Below, piece after piece: positions 42,445-50,604 of a stretch of 64,000 nt of DNA (its first letter is position 1; every line of letters begins with the position of its first letter). The translations under genes and the position numbers were made by a program. The stretch comes from a virus. The notes beneath the pieces are model-generated. The model worked only from the letters and a program-made list of their open reading frames with translations. It ran no database searches and had not been told where the DNA came from. The stretch lies in the IMG/VR virus record IMGVR_UViG_3300034050_000451, positions 124,001-188,000 of that record; one strand, 5' to 3'.

Positions 42445-42553
42445 TAATTTTTAATAATTCACATAACTTATTATAGGTTGCCTGCCCAGATGAACTCAAC
42501 CTATCATAATCCCATCCCAACTCTTCAATTAAATCTTTAATATCAGCTAACAT
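42437..42553 (-). CDS. Unknown small protein
   Basis: 38 residues, acidic helix. Overlaps both neighbouring genes by 8-11 bp (ATGAGTAA type), supporting coupling. Confidence 0.45.
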   Translation of the reverse strand: MLADIKDLIEELGWDYDRLSSSGQATYNKLCELLKINE

Positions 42554-42836
42554 AACATAACTTATTTGCTATTAGTAAAATCGTTTCCTCATCTTCTTTA
42601 GTAAGTCTCCAACTATTACCTAATAGTTTAGATACAGCTTCATCAAATGCATCACCATCGATTGAATTATTTGTTTCCGATAACCCTTTTGGAGTGAACC
42701 CCTCACTATAAAGTTCATCTACCAACTCCATTGCTTCAGCCAATTTTAATTTCTCAGCTTCTAATTTGTTTTTTTCATTTTCCCAAAACTTTTGTTTTTC
42801 TTCTTGGGATAGAGTTTTCCATTCTTCTAATTTCAT
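42543..42836 (-). CDS. Unknown helical protein
   Basis: 97 residues, charged coiled N-terminal half (EKQKFWENEKNKLEAEKLKL). No family recognised. Confidence 0.5.
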   Translation of the reverse strand: MKLEEWKTLSQEEKQKFWENEKNKLEAEKLKLAEAMELVDELYSEGFTPKGLSETNNSIDGDAFDEAVSKLLGNSWRLTKEDEETILLIANKLCYVS

Positions 42837-42853
42837 AATTTATATTTTAAAGG

Positions 42854-43312
42854 TTACCAACTTGCGTTATATTCAAAATCATCCGCTATCTCATCAGTCA
42901 AAATATCTTCTAAATACACAATAGTATTTAAGATACTCTTAAAGTACCATTCATCATATTCAGTTCCACCAAAGAAAAATCCACTAGATGATGGTAGTAA
43001 TGTACTAGCTAAATCATTATCAGCTTCAACTTGTTTACATACATCCAATAACTCTTCTAATTTTTCTCTGCTTACATAAGAAGATTGACACTCATCAATT
43101 CCATTCTGAACATTCTGAACGAACCAATTGTGGATTTGATTTGCCTTTCGCCAATATGCAACCTCTTCAACAATAAACTTAACACGCTCCGGCTTGATTC
43201 TTTCATCAACTTTACCACCGGTTTTAACTTCCACATCCATACGGTGTTCTGGTTTGTAATAATCACCACTACGAACATAACTCTTTTTGTACAAATAACT
43301 GTCTAGTCCCAT
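42854..43312 (-). CDS. Conserved phage-type protein, unknown
   Basis: 152 residues starting MGLDSYLYKKSYV, with VAYWRKANQIHNWFVQNVQNGID and SGFFFGGTEYDEWYF. This pattern is familiar from many phage proteins of unknown function. Start context AAGTTATG. Confidence 0.7.
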   Translation of the reverse strand: MGLDSYLYKKSYVRSGDYYKPEHRMDVEVKTGGKVDERIKPERVKFIVEEVAYWRKANQIHNWFVQNVQNGIDECQSSYVSREKLEELLDVCKQVEADNDLASTLLPSSSGFFFGGTEYDEWYFKSILNTIVYLEDILTDEIADDFEYNASW

Positions 43313-43318
43313 AACTTT

Positions 43319-43516
43319 TTATTTTAATGCGTTTAATAATTTTTTATAATCTATACCAATAACACCCAACAGACCCATAGTTCCGGCCATAACTGCAACT
43401 GCCATCTCATTTAAAGGTCCTGCAAAGTGGATGTAGTTCTGAATTGTTCCGTTCATTATACCATAGAAGATATAAAATGAACATACTGCGATTAAAATTG
43501 CTTGATAATTTTTCAT
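43319..43516 (-). CDS. Small membrane protein
   Basis: 65 residues, two transmembrane helices (ILIAVCSFYIFYGIM; MAVAVMAGTMGLLGVIGI). Holin-like size but no context to prove it. Its promoter at 43556-43586 starts the operon running to the sugar module. Confidence 0.5.
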   Translation of the reverse strand: MKNYQAILIAVCSFYIFYGIMNGTIQNYIHFAGPLNEMAVAVMAGTMGLLGVIGIDYKKLLNALK

Positions 43517-43555
43517 ATTTTAGGGTTTTAATTAATTACTCTCTTAATTACTTGT

Positions 43556-43586
43556 CTAATATACAACAAATATTCGATATAAACAA
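43556..43586 (-). promoter_or_regulatory. Host-type promoter
   Basis: TTG-N20-TATATTAG; nearest promoter upstream of the sugar module. Confidence 0.8.
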
Positions 43587-43598
43587 GCTTTTTTGTCA

Positions 43599-43973
43599 TT
43601 ATTTTGTAATTAAACTCACTTTAATATCTTCAAGTAAGTCCAATTGGTTACGAAATACATCCTTTTCGAATGCCTCTCTATCAATATCCATAGATTCCTG
43701 TACCCTATTTATTAGAATAGTACTAAAATTGGATGAAATTGAACGTTCGAAGGAGAATTTATGGTTAGTAATAGCTATGTAAAAATCATTAATAACTATA
43801 TAGTATTCCATACGTCTGTTACTAACATAGTACTTACCAAAGCCAGGTGACATCATAAAATCGGTATCTTCTTGCTCACACATTAGGTTTACAATATCCG
43901 AAAGTAATTGTTCGGTTTCACCTAATTTATAAGGTGGTTTAATAATATTTTTTATTTTGGTTATAATATTCAT
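43599..43973 (-). CDS. Unknown protein
   Basis: 124 residues, alpha/beta. Overlies the upstream control region of the next promoter. No family recognised. Confidence 0.5.
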   Translation of the reverse strand: MNIITKIKNIIKPPYKLGETEQLLSDIVNLMCEQEDTDFMMSPGFGKYYVSNRRMEYYIVINDFYIAITNHKFSFERSISSNFSTILINRVQESMDIDREAFEKDVFRNQLDLLEDIKVSLITK

Positions 43974-43985
43974 AGGGATTTTGGT

Positions 43986-44243
43986 TTAAATGTAACAATT
44001 TACATTGGTTAATGCTAATAATTTAATGACTCTAAGGTTATCCATATCAGCCCTACTAACTGCCTCAACCAATTTGTTATCACAAACTGCTTCAACAAAT
44101 CCTCCACCACTCATAACACCATCTCTATGCATCATAATGGAAACCATTATATCCACATTGTGGTTTGAAACCTCAACTTGCCAGTCTTTAGCGAACTGAA
44201 TAGCTGCATTTTTGTACTTTTCTCTTAATTCTAAATAATCCAT
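43986..44243 (-). CDS. Unknown small protein
   Basis: 85 residues, helical with VSIMMHRDGVMSGGGFVEAV. TTAAACCCC leader and promoter 44291-44321 in front. No family recognised. Confidence 0.5.
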   Translation of the reverse strand: MDYLELREKYKNAAIQFAKDWQVEVSNHNVDIMVSIMMHRDGVMSGGGFVEAVCDNKLVEAVSRADMDNLRVIKLLALTNVNCYI

Positions 44244-44290
44244 TTTTTTACGTTTTAGGGGTTTAATTATTAATTCTCAATCTTTATATT

Positions 44291-44321
44291 CAAATATACG
44301 AAATCTTCCTGATATAACCAA
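44291..44321 (-). promoter_or_regulatory. Host-type promoter
   Basis: TTG-N20-TATATTTG with TTAAACCCC leader. Confidence 0.85.
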
Positions 44322-44329
44322 GCTTTTGG

Positions 44330-45121
44330 TTAATTATTTTCATACACACTAAATGGTGAATTCATTGGGATAATGAACTTATTGTTGGAAGTGTCAATTT
44401 TGTTTCTAACTTTTTTGAATTTCAATCCAACTATAACGTTTTGCTCATCCAAATATCTCATATCATATGCATCACCATCAATTACATCATATCCACTCCA
44501 TTTAGTTGGTAATTGTTTACCTTCAAATACCATAGCTACCCTACCTTTACCTTCCCTTAGTAGATTTACACAATCAATCATATTATACCCTGAAAATGAG
44601 TAGGTTAAATCGTAATTAGAGTACTTTTCTAGCAATCTAAATCGTTTTGATACCTTTGTGTAATCATAGAAAGAAACATCAGGAAACCACTCCAAAATGT
44701 TCTTATTATCCAATTTAAAGGTAGTTGGGTCTAAATCTGAGGTTCCATTCAATCTAACTGAGAATCGTAATCCACTACGTTCAGCTTTCTCTTTTTCTTT
44801 ACCAATTTCATAGATTAACCAACCCATAAAAAATTCCCTGTCCTCAAAGAATAGTTTTGTTTTTTTGATGCGGGCCTGATTAATTTGGTTCTTATGGATA
44901 TCGATTTTATTCCTACCAGACTCATTCAAACAAGCAGCGGTACATTCATCCGTTCTCATTGGACAAACCTCATATCCACTTGACTTAGCGGGTGCTAAGT
45001 ATATAATGTAGGTTGATTCATTATACTTTAATCCTTTAGCCATCTTAGAAGATGAATTAACACTACCAAGATAACTTAATCCGGTTAGTTTCTTTGCTTG
45101 AGATAAATTTTGAAATTTCAT
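44330..45121 (-). CDS. GP88-like phage protein
   Basis: 263 residues. YIIYLAPAKSSGYEVCPMRTDECTAACL with GR and KTKLFF..R..FMGWL matches the GP88-type family found in many phages, with three Cys in a possible metal or cluster site. RLNGTSDLDPTTF follows. Biochemical role unknown. Confidence 0.7.
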   Translation of the reverse strand: MKFQNLSQAKKLTGLSYLGSVNSSSKMAKGLKYNESTYIIYLAPAKSSGYEVCPMRTDECTAACLNESGRNKIDIHKNQINQARIKKTKLFFEDREFFMGWLIYEIGKEKEKAERSGLRFSVRLNGTSDLDPTTFKLDNKNILEWFPDVSFYDYTKVSKRFRLLEKYSNYDLTYSFSGYNMIDCVNLLREGKGRVAMVFEGKQLPTKWSGYDVIDGDAYDMRYLDEQNVIVGLKFKKVRNKIDTSNNKFIIPMNSPFSVYENN

Positions 45122-45149
45122 TTACTATTAATTTTAGGGGTTTAATTGA

Positions 45150-45365
45150 TTATCTATATAATGTTACAATACTACCGAAGTAACTATCAAATACCTCAAG
45201 TAGGTTTTCATAATCACCACTCCTCATTTCAGAACAAATTTCTTCAGAATTCATTCCTAATTGTTTTGCCAGATTTGATGCGGTTCCCAATAAGTAAAAA
45301 GCGTTACCCTGTGGACCGGTTAAATCAATTGTAATTCCTGTTTGTTTTGGTTTTTCTAAAATCAT
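45150..45365 (-). CDS. Unknown small protein
   Basis: 71 residues. TIDLTGPQGNAFYLLGTASNLAKQLG is a pattern repeated in small phage proteins. Start context AAGTTATG. Function unknown. Confidence 0.55.
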   Translation of the reverse strand: MILEKPKQTGITIDLTGPQGNAFYLLGTASNLAKQLGMNSEEICSEMRSGDYENLLEVFDSYFGSIVTLYR

Positions 45366-45385
45366 AACTTTATTTTTTTTAATTA

Positions 45386-45730
45386 TTAAATACCTTGCTC
45401 TCTGCGTAAATCATACTCTTCCTTTTCAGCTTCCGAATACTCAACAACCTTTAAGTAAGGTTGAAAATCAGTTTCGTAATAACCTCGAAATCCAGCGAAG
45501 AATAACATCTCATCGATGAACAATTTTCGAACGTAAGTCATATCGGATGAACCAAATCCCTGGTCTTCCGGCCAATCGGAATATTCATTGGCAACTATCT
45601 CCAATGAATTAAAAACAGCATCAGCATAAGTGAATCCGTTTTTAGAAGGGAATCCTTTTCTGATAACATCGTAACCTTCTACTAATGAAGAGGTTTCGTG
45701 AACAAAAGCTAAATTAAATGGTAAACTCAT
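45386..45730 (-). CDS. Unknown protein
   Basis: 114 residues, acidic. First gene of its operon with promoter 45776-45806 and TTAAACCC-like leader. No family recognised. Confidence 0.5.
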   Translation of the reverse strand: MSLPFNLAFVHETSSLVEGYDVIRKGFPSKNGFTYADAVFNSLEIVANEYSDWPEDQGFGSSDMTYVRKLFIDEMLFFAGFRGYYETDFQPYLKVVEYSEAEKEEYDLRREQGI

Positions 45731-45775
45731 ATTTTTAGGGTTTTAAGGTTTTAAGTATCTCTCAATCTTTATACT

Positions 45776-45806
45776 CAAATATAGGAAATTAATTTGGATT
45801 GCACAA
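45776..45806 (-). promoter_or_regulatory. Host-type promoter
   Basis: TTG-N20-TATATTTG. Confidence 0.85.
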
Positions 45807-45857
45807 GCCTTTTGCCAATTATTTTCAAAAAAAGTTATTAACATTTTGGCATAAAAA

Positions 45858-45884
45858 ATAACTCATTGAAAATCAATGAGTTAT
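45858..45884 (-). terminator. Rho-independent terminator
   Basis: 12-bp perfect stem, 3-nt loop, U6 tail. Confidence 0.92.
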
Positions 45885-45903
45885 AAATTACTTATAATTT
45901 GTC

Positions 45904-46050
45904 TTACTTAGATTTTGATTTAGTTTGGTCCTCAATTACCAAAGAATCATACTCTTGTTGGAGTTTCTGAATCTCAGCTTTGTTAGCCTTTTTATCCTTG
46001 CTTAACTTTAATTTTAGTATTTTTTCAGTAATTTCTTGATTGCGTTCCAT
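45904..46050 (-). CDS. Small coiled-coil protein
   Basis: 48 residues, charged helix. Followed at once by a perfect 12-bp terminator stem (45858-45884), which supports a real gene end. Confidence 0.55.
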   Translation of the reverse strand: MERNQEITEKILKLKLSKDKKANKAEIQKLQQEYDSLVIEDQTKSKSK

Positions 46051-46054
46051 AGGT

Positions 46055-46633
46055 TTAAATATAATTTTCTGGATTAAGTTTCATATCTTCAATAACATCA
46101 ATATGAGATTGTTTATGCATTTCTAAAATATCATGCATCTCATCATATAACTTTTGTCTAGCTTCCTCACCAGCCTCTTCATCATCTCCCCAAAAAACAT
46201 CAGTATCATATTCATCGATATCTACAAATTCAGTATCATCATATTCCTCTGATGTGTAATATACTCCAGCAAAGTTATAACCTTCATCTTCAAATGTGTT
46301 GTGAACAATTACATCTGATTTAATTTTTCTTAGATTATCTGCAAATCTTTCAATCCAACCATTAATCGGGTCCCATGCTGATGTAACTCTAACAACGGGT
46401 TCGTCTGGTGAATCATCTTCAATAGAACCATATAACCATTTAGCACCAGTATTATCACAATACCAATTCCTATCATATTCCAATGGTGTATCATCTCCAA
46501 ATACTCTTTTAGTAAGTGCTTCGGTTTGAACATCCCACTCACCATCTTCGGTTTGAAATACTCTTTTAATTTCTGCAAGAACATCTTCGTTTGAGTTCTG
46601 AATAACAATGTAATTTTCTATATTATTTGCCAT
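46055..46633 (-). CDS. Api92-like unknown protein
   Basis: 192 residues, very acidic C-terminal half. NNIENYIVIQN at the start and WYCDNTGAKWLYGSIEDDS fit the ferredoxin-like Api92 group seen in phages and plasmids. Function unknown. Confidence 0.55.
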   Translation of the reverse strand: MANNIENYIVIQNSNEDVLAEIKRVFQTEDGEWDVQTEALTKRVFGDDTPLEYDRNWYCDNTGAKWLYGSIEDDSPDEPVVRVTSAWDPINGWIERFADNLRKIKSDVIVHNTFEDEGYNFAGVYYTSEEYDDTEFVDIDEYDTDVFWGDDEEAGEEARQKLYDEMHDILEMHKQSHIDVIEDMKLNPENYI

Positions 46634-46639
46634 AACTTA

Positions 46640-47209
46640 TTATTTATTTAAAAATCCTATTACTTTTTCTTTAATCCCACTTTGTTTGATACCTTCATTA
46701 CTTCTAGCAGTTAGTACAAAGTTATCAAGTCCATGTCCTTGATTGTATTCCGGACTCATATTAAGGTCATCTATTGCAACCCATGTTTCAATTTCAGAAT
46801 TTAATTCCAAATACTTTTCAATCTCCAATATTCTTTTTTTACTATACCAACCCTTCCAACTGAAAAGTGCATCGGATTCTGAATCCCAATCACCTAAATT
46901 TGGTGTGAATGCTAACGGTCTTTTACTAATACCTTGCTCAATATAGTAATCACCCAACTCTTCTAATGTAGCATGTAATTTCCAATCCGAACTAACAATT
47001 ATTTCAGCACCAGTTTCCTCAAGTACTTCATTCAATACCTTAATAGCTTTTTCATCGAAATTATCCAACCTTACATTCACCGGGGCTTCTTTTTGAATTA
47101 AAGATGAGTTTGGATTATCCGAACGATACTTACTCCATTTCTTACTTCTACCTCCCCAATTGTTAGAGAGGCAAATTACACCATCATTATCTAAAAATAT
47201 AACTTTCAT
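46640..47209 (-). CDS. HAD hydrolase of the RNA-repair-associated type
   Basis: 189 residues. Motif I VIFLDNDGVICL (DxDG), motif II IIVSSDWK, motif IV WVAIDDLN. Resembles the HAD domain described in 'Swiss army knife' RNA-repair proteins, which removes phosphate from RNA ends. It overlaps the cytidylyltransferase gene by one base and lies 3 kb from the RNA ligase and kinase. Confidence 0.75.
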   Translation of the reverse strand: MKVIFLDNDGVICLSNNWGGRSKKWSKYRSDNPNSSLIQKEAPVNVRLDNFDEKAIKVLNEVLEETGAEIIVSSDWKLHATLEELGDYYIEQGISKRPLAFTPNLGDWDSESDALFSWKGWYSKKRILEIEKYLELNSEIETWVAIDDLNMSPEYNQGHGLDNFVLTARSNEGIKQSGIKEKVIGFLNK

Positions 47210-47694
47210 TATTTCATTTTTTTAATACTATCCAACAATTCGGGATATTCCAATAGTAATTTTGGATTATTTTTCAAAGTTTGAATTGTAATATCATTCT
47301 TTAACTTAGTAGTACTCCAACCATGTGCTCTTGATGTGAATATAACTTTAGGTGTTAAGTTATCACCGGTAAATCGTTTACCAATATAATCCTCACCCAA
47401 TATTCTAACATCAGGTTTAAAAAACTCAATTAATTGTATAAGCTCTTCTTCAGTTTGATAAGTATAAACCGCATCAACTGATTCTAATTCCATTAAAGTA
47501 TTATATCTTTCAGCACGAGGTACAACGGGTGTATATTTATTAGCCCTATCAATAGATGGGTCATTTTGTAGAAACACCATAAAGTAATCACAATGCTTTT
47601 TTGCAGTTTGAAAGGTGTAAACGTAACCTGGATGAATGATATCGAAGTTACCTGCGGTAAATCCTACTATCTTTTGTTCTCCGTTTATAATCAT
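47209..47694 (-). CDS. Cytidylyltransferase-like nucleotidyltransferase
   Basis: 161 residues. TAGNFDIIHPGYV corresponds to the HxGH site and RAHGWSTTKLKN to the terminal RTxGISTT block of glycerol-3-phosphate cytidylyltransferase and RfaE-type enzymes. It would link a nucleotide to a phosphorylated alcohol or sugar. Substrate unknown. Confidence 0.8.
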   Translation of the reverse strand: MIINGEQKIVGFTAGNFDIIHPGYVYTFQTAKKHCDYFMVFLQNDPSIDRANKYTPVVPRAERYNTLMELESVDAVYTYQTEEELIQLIEFFKPDVRILGEDYIGKRFTGDNLTPKVIFTSRAHGWSTTKLKNDITIQTLKNNPKLLLEYPELLDSIKKMK

Positions 47695-47695
47695 T

Positions 47696-47845
47696 TTATT
47701 CTTTGTTTATAATCTCCCACTTAAAAGGAGGTCTATTTCTTTGATACTCACGCATTGACCAATCAATATCATCAGTTTTTAATGTTATTAATTCTGGTTG
47801 TGGGTTGTTATAATCCAACCAAGTGATTTTAATAATGTAATTCAT
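47696..47845 (-). CDS. Unknown small protein
   Basis: 49 residues, alpha/beta, Trp-rich. Ends 1 bp before the next start. No family recognised. Confidence 0.5.
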   Translation of the reverse strand: MNYIIKITWLDYNNPQPELITLKTDDIDWSMREYQRNRPPFKWEIINKE

Positions 47846-47848
47846 ACT

Positions 47849-47953
47849 TTAAAATTTACCCCATTGGGATTTATGTCTATTTTCTTCAGCTATCTTAAAA
47901 CCCAACCAAATATCCTTAAAGAATGATTTGATATTATTAATTATTTTGTTCAT
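47849..47953 (-). CDS. Unknown micro-protein
   Basis: 34 residues, basic helix (IINNIKSFFKDIWLGFKIAEE). It lies directly behind the promoter at 47958-47988, leaving almost no leader. Supported by position. Confidence 0.45.
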   Translation of the reverse strand: MNKIINNIKSFFKDIWLGFKIAEENRHKSQWGKF

Positions 47954-47957
47954 ATTA

Positions 47958-47988
47958 CAAATATACTAATTATTTTTTAATTATCCAA
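47958..47988 (-). promoter_or_regulatory. Host-type promoter
   Basis: TTG-N20-TATATTTG 5 bp from the ATG of the 34-residue gene. Confidence 0.75.
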
Positions 47989-47990
47989 AT

Positions 47991-48335
47991 TTATTTCCAA
48001 AATATCTGTATTCCTATTAATATTGCTGCTAAAATCAATGATATACCTGTTTTTGCATTAATACCCTCATTCATAAATATAAATGTGAGAATAGCAAACG
48101 TAATCATCCCACCAGCTTGCCCTATAAATCTTCCCGGCCATAATTGCCCATCAAAGTGTTCAGCAACCAAAGAAGTTCCTTTAATAAAAATGTAAGATAT
48201 TAAGGTCCCACCCATTAGAGATATTAAGAATGGATTACGTTTGAACCAAGGCCAAACGAATTGCCCATTGGTTTGTATCCAAATTATACATTGGGCTATT
48301 GTAAATAATATAACTCCCCAAATTAGGTTTTTCAT
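47991..48335 (-). CDS. Small multi-pass membrane protein
   Basis: 114 residues, four hydrophobic helices, resembling a half EamA/DMT-type transporter or small drug-resistance fold. Transport function is not demonstrable. Confidence 0.6.
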   Translation of the reverse strand: MKNLIWGVILFTIAQCIIWIQTNGQFVWPWFKRNPFLISLMGGTLISYIFIKGTSLVAEHFDGQLWPGRFIGQAGGMITFAILTFIFMNEGINAKTGISLILAAILIGIQIFWK

Positions 48336-48344
48336 ACAATCATT

Positions 48345-48656
48345 TTATTTATGAGATGAAAACCCTTTTATGGTACGGCCATCTTTTTCCAATTTAGTTT
48401 CGATATCTTCTAATCGTTTATCAAAATCATCCAAAGATGTATTGATATTATTTAGTGCGGAATTTATATCTGTAAATCCTTTATTAACATCATCTACTAT
48501 TGTATAATCATTTTCTTCTAATTCTTCCAATTTTCCACCATTGACTGGTATTTTGGGTTTAGATGTTCTAACAATTAAAATGGTTAACATTACTATTGGT
48601 GCAAATATTAATAATACTATAAATATTGCTACGATTGTATTGAATATTTCTATCAT
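48345..48656 (-). CDS. Membrane-anchored coiled-coil protein
   Basis: 103 residues. One N-terminal transmembrane helix (TIVAIFIVLLIFAPIVMLTILIV) and a C-terminal coiled coil (INSALNNINTSLDDFDKRLED). Unknown. Confidence 0.55.
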   Translation of the reverse strand: MIEIFNTIVAIFIVLLIFAPIVMLTILIVRTSKPKIPVNGGKLEELEENDYTIVDDVNKGFTDINSALNNINTSLDDFDKRLEDIETKLEKDGRTIKGFSSHK

Positions 48657-48660
48657 GCTT

Positions 48661-49272
48661 TTAAGTTATAAATTCAGTATCTTTCTTTAAGTCAACATAG
48701 ACTCCTTTATAAATACCTTCATTAAATTTATTAATAACCTTTTCAACCAACATTGTTGGAGTACCTGTTATTTGGTACAATCCATCCATTAGTTTAATGA
48801 CATCTCTAGTTGAATCTATTGGATTAATTGGTGTAATTGTTTCTACTTCCAGTACACCATCTATATATTTTTGAAATTTTAAATAATTTTTAATTATTAA
48901 CATATTATCACTGTTAATTTCAACAACTACACCCTTTGATAAATCTCTGAATGTGTTCCATAAATACCAATTAACACATTTTAAATCAACTAATATTCTA
49001 TTCTTAAATGCCAATCTATATCCATCATCTAAAATTTCTTTCAATTTAGGTAAATCGGGACTATCAGATACCAAACAAACATCAGCATCCCAAGTTTTAG
49101 GATTTGATGGGTTGTTTAAATACTCAGCAAATCCACCAGCTAAATAAACTTCATATTCAGATAAATCATGCAGCTCTGATAGTTCTTTGTACCACATAGT
49201 TAATGTGTACAACTCAGGTCTACCCCACACAAGGGTAGTTGTTAAATTATCAAATCTACAAAAAAAATCCAT
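48661..49272 (-). CDS. Nucleotidyltransferase-fold protein
   Basis: 203 residues. VYLAGGFAEYLNNPSNPKTWDADVCLV looks like the GG/GS plus DxD site of pol-beta-type nucleotidyltransferases; ILVDLKCVNW may supply the third acidic residue. It is 0.5 kb from the CCA-adding enzyme. Activity not provable. Confidence 0.5.
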   Translation of the reverse strand: MDFFCRFDNLTTTLVWGRPELYTLTMWYKELSELHDLSEYEVYLAGGFAEYLNNPSNPKTWDADVCLVSDSPDLPKLKEILDDGYRLAFKNRILVDLKCVNWYLWNTFRDLSKGVVVEINSDNMLIIKNYLKFQKYIDGVLEVETITPINPIDSTRDVIKLMDGLYQITGTPTMLVEKVINKFNEGIYKGVYVDLKKDTEFIT

Positions 49273-49433
49273 TATCTATTTTTAATACCTTTGTTTTTAC
49301 CGGCAATTATAGATTCTAATTTATCAGTTAGTTTTTCAATAGTATCTGAATTTCCTTGATTACCTTTCAGTTTCTCAGTTTTAATTGTATTGGTAAGTAA
49401 ATTAATCACTTCCTCTTTTTTCTTATCGTTCAT
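49272..49433 (-). CDS. Unknown small basic protein
   Basis: 53 residues, Lys-rich helix. Overlaps both neighbours by 1-11 bp. No family recognised. Confidence 0.5.
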   Translation of the reverse strand: MNDKKKEEVINLLTNTIKTEKLKGNQGNSDTIEKLTDKLESIIAGKNKGIKNR

Positions 49434-49728
49434 ACAGTTTGTTTAAATATTCAAATACTTTTTCTGAAAATAATGTATTGTACACATCACTTCCTATTTC
49501 AGATGCTTCAACTATGATACCTGATTTTGCATAATTCAATGCATATGCGATATCGTATTGTGAATATATTGGTTTTGCTCTATCAAGCTCTTCATTAATC
49601 ATATTGATAAAATCATCTGATTTTAACCACTCATCATACTCAGCATCTCTTAAATCAGCATTGTAAATATATCCTTCCAATTCTTCCTCTGGAATACTAT
49701 TAATCATAAATTCTTTTGTTCTACCCAT
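49423..49728 (-). CDS. Unknown protein
   Basis: 101 residues, acidic and helical. No family recognised. Confidence 0.5.
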   Translation of the reverse strand: MGRTKEFMINSIPEEELEGYIYNADLRDAEYDEWLKSDDFINMINEELDRAKPIYSQYDIAYALNYAKSGIIVEASEIGSDVYNTLFSEKVFEYLNKLYER

Positions 49729-49766
49729 TTTTATTAATTGTTATGTTATACTCTAATATACAAATT

Positions 49767-50504
49767 TTATACTTTTTCGTTTGTTGGTTTTAACCACATA
49801 CCATCTTTAAATATTAGGTTTAAAAAACCAGGGATGATTTCATCTACATCCATAAGTAATCTAAGACTTTTTGGTGTATCATATTTCATCATCTTCATTA
49901 ACTCTTCTCTAATTCTTTCACCACTAACAGTTTGTTCTAATTTCTTTAGGATGTTAGGTTGTTTCATTGCTTCCCAAATATCATCACTCATAACAAAATC
50001 CTTTGTGATTGTAAATCTTAATGCTCTTAGAATTCTCAAAGGGTCATCCATCATAGTTTGTTTAGCTGGTAATGGAGTTCTTAATAAACCTATTTTTAAA
50101 TCATCAATTCCACCAAATATATCTATAAGGTTTCCATCAATATCCTCAGCCATAGCGTTTAATGTAAAATCTCTTCTAAGTAAATCATCTTCCAATGTTC
50201 CCAATTCTAAGATTGGTCTACGAGTTCCCTCAACATATCCAACTTCCTTTCTTGCCATTACGAAATCAGCAACCATCCCAGAGTATTTATGTTCTTTTGG
50301 GAACTTAGCTCTGATAGTAAAACACTCAGGTGTACTTAGGAATATTTCAAAATCATTTACAGTCATCCAATCTGTCATTATTTGAAATCCACTCTCTACA
50401 GTCCAATCTAAGTTGTCCAAAACAAATGTGAAGTCAATATCTTTTGTATCAACCCCTAACAACCTATCTCTAACACAACCCCCTACTTTGAATATCTTTG
50501 GCAT
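49767..50504 (-). CDS. cca: tRNA nucleotidyltransferase (CCA-adding type)
   Basis: 245 residues. KVGGCVRDRLLGVDTKDIDFT is the class II poly(A)/CCA polymerase signature with the catalytic DxD; RRDFTLNAMAEDIDG and DPLRILRALRF follow in order. The enzyme is shorter than cellular ones (about 400), lacking the C-terminal body and tail. None of the tRNA genes here encodes CCA, so this enzyme would complete them. Its promoter is at 50528-50558. Confidence 0.88.
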   Translation of the reverse strand: MPKIFKVGGCVRDRLLGVDTKDIDFTFVLDNLDWTVESGFQIMTDWMTVNDFEIFLSTPECFTIRAKFPKEHKYSGMVADFVMARKEVGYVEGTRRPILELGTLEDDLLRRDFTLNAMAEDIDGNLIDIFGGIDDLKIGLLRTPLPAKQTMMDDPLRILRALRFTITKDFVMSDDIWEAMKQPNILKKLEQTVSGERIREELMKMMKYDTPKSLRLLMDVDEIIPGFLNLIFKDGMWLKPTNEKV

Positions 50505-50527
50505 AACCTATCTTTTTTATTACATAG

Positions 50528-50558
50528 TAAATATACAAAATATAATTGATATATCCTA
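50528..50558 (-). promoter_or_regulatory. Host-type promoter for cca
   Basis: TATATTTA with TAG at -33, spacing 20. Confidence 0.65.
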
Positions 50559-50572
50559 ATATTTTAAAAGAA

Positions 50573-50599
50573 AAAGAGCAACTATTTTAGCTGCTCTTT
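50573..50599 (-). terminator. Terminator after RNA ligase
   Basis: 8-bp stem AAAGAGCA/TGCTCTTT plus U run. Confidence 0.85.
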
Positions 50600-50604
50600 A
50601 TCAA

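Noticed and set aside
49740-49785. TATATTAG element before 49423-49728
   Set aside because: No TTG at the proper distance; likely chance in coding sequence.
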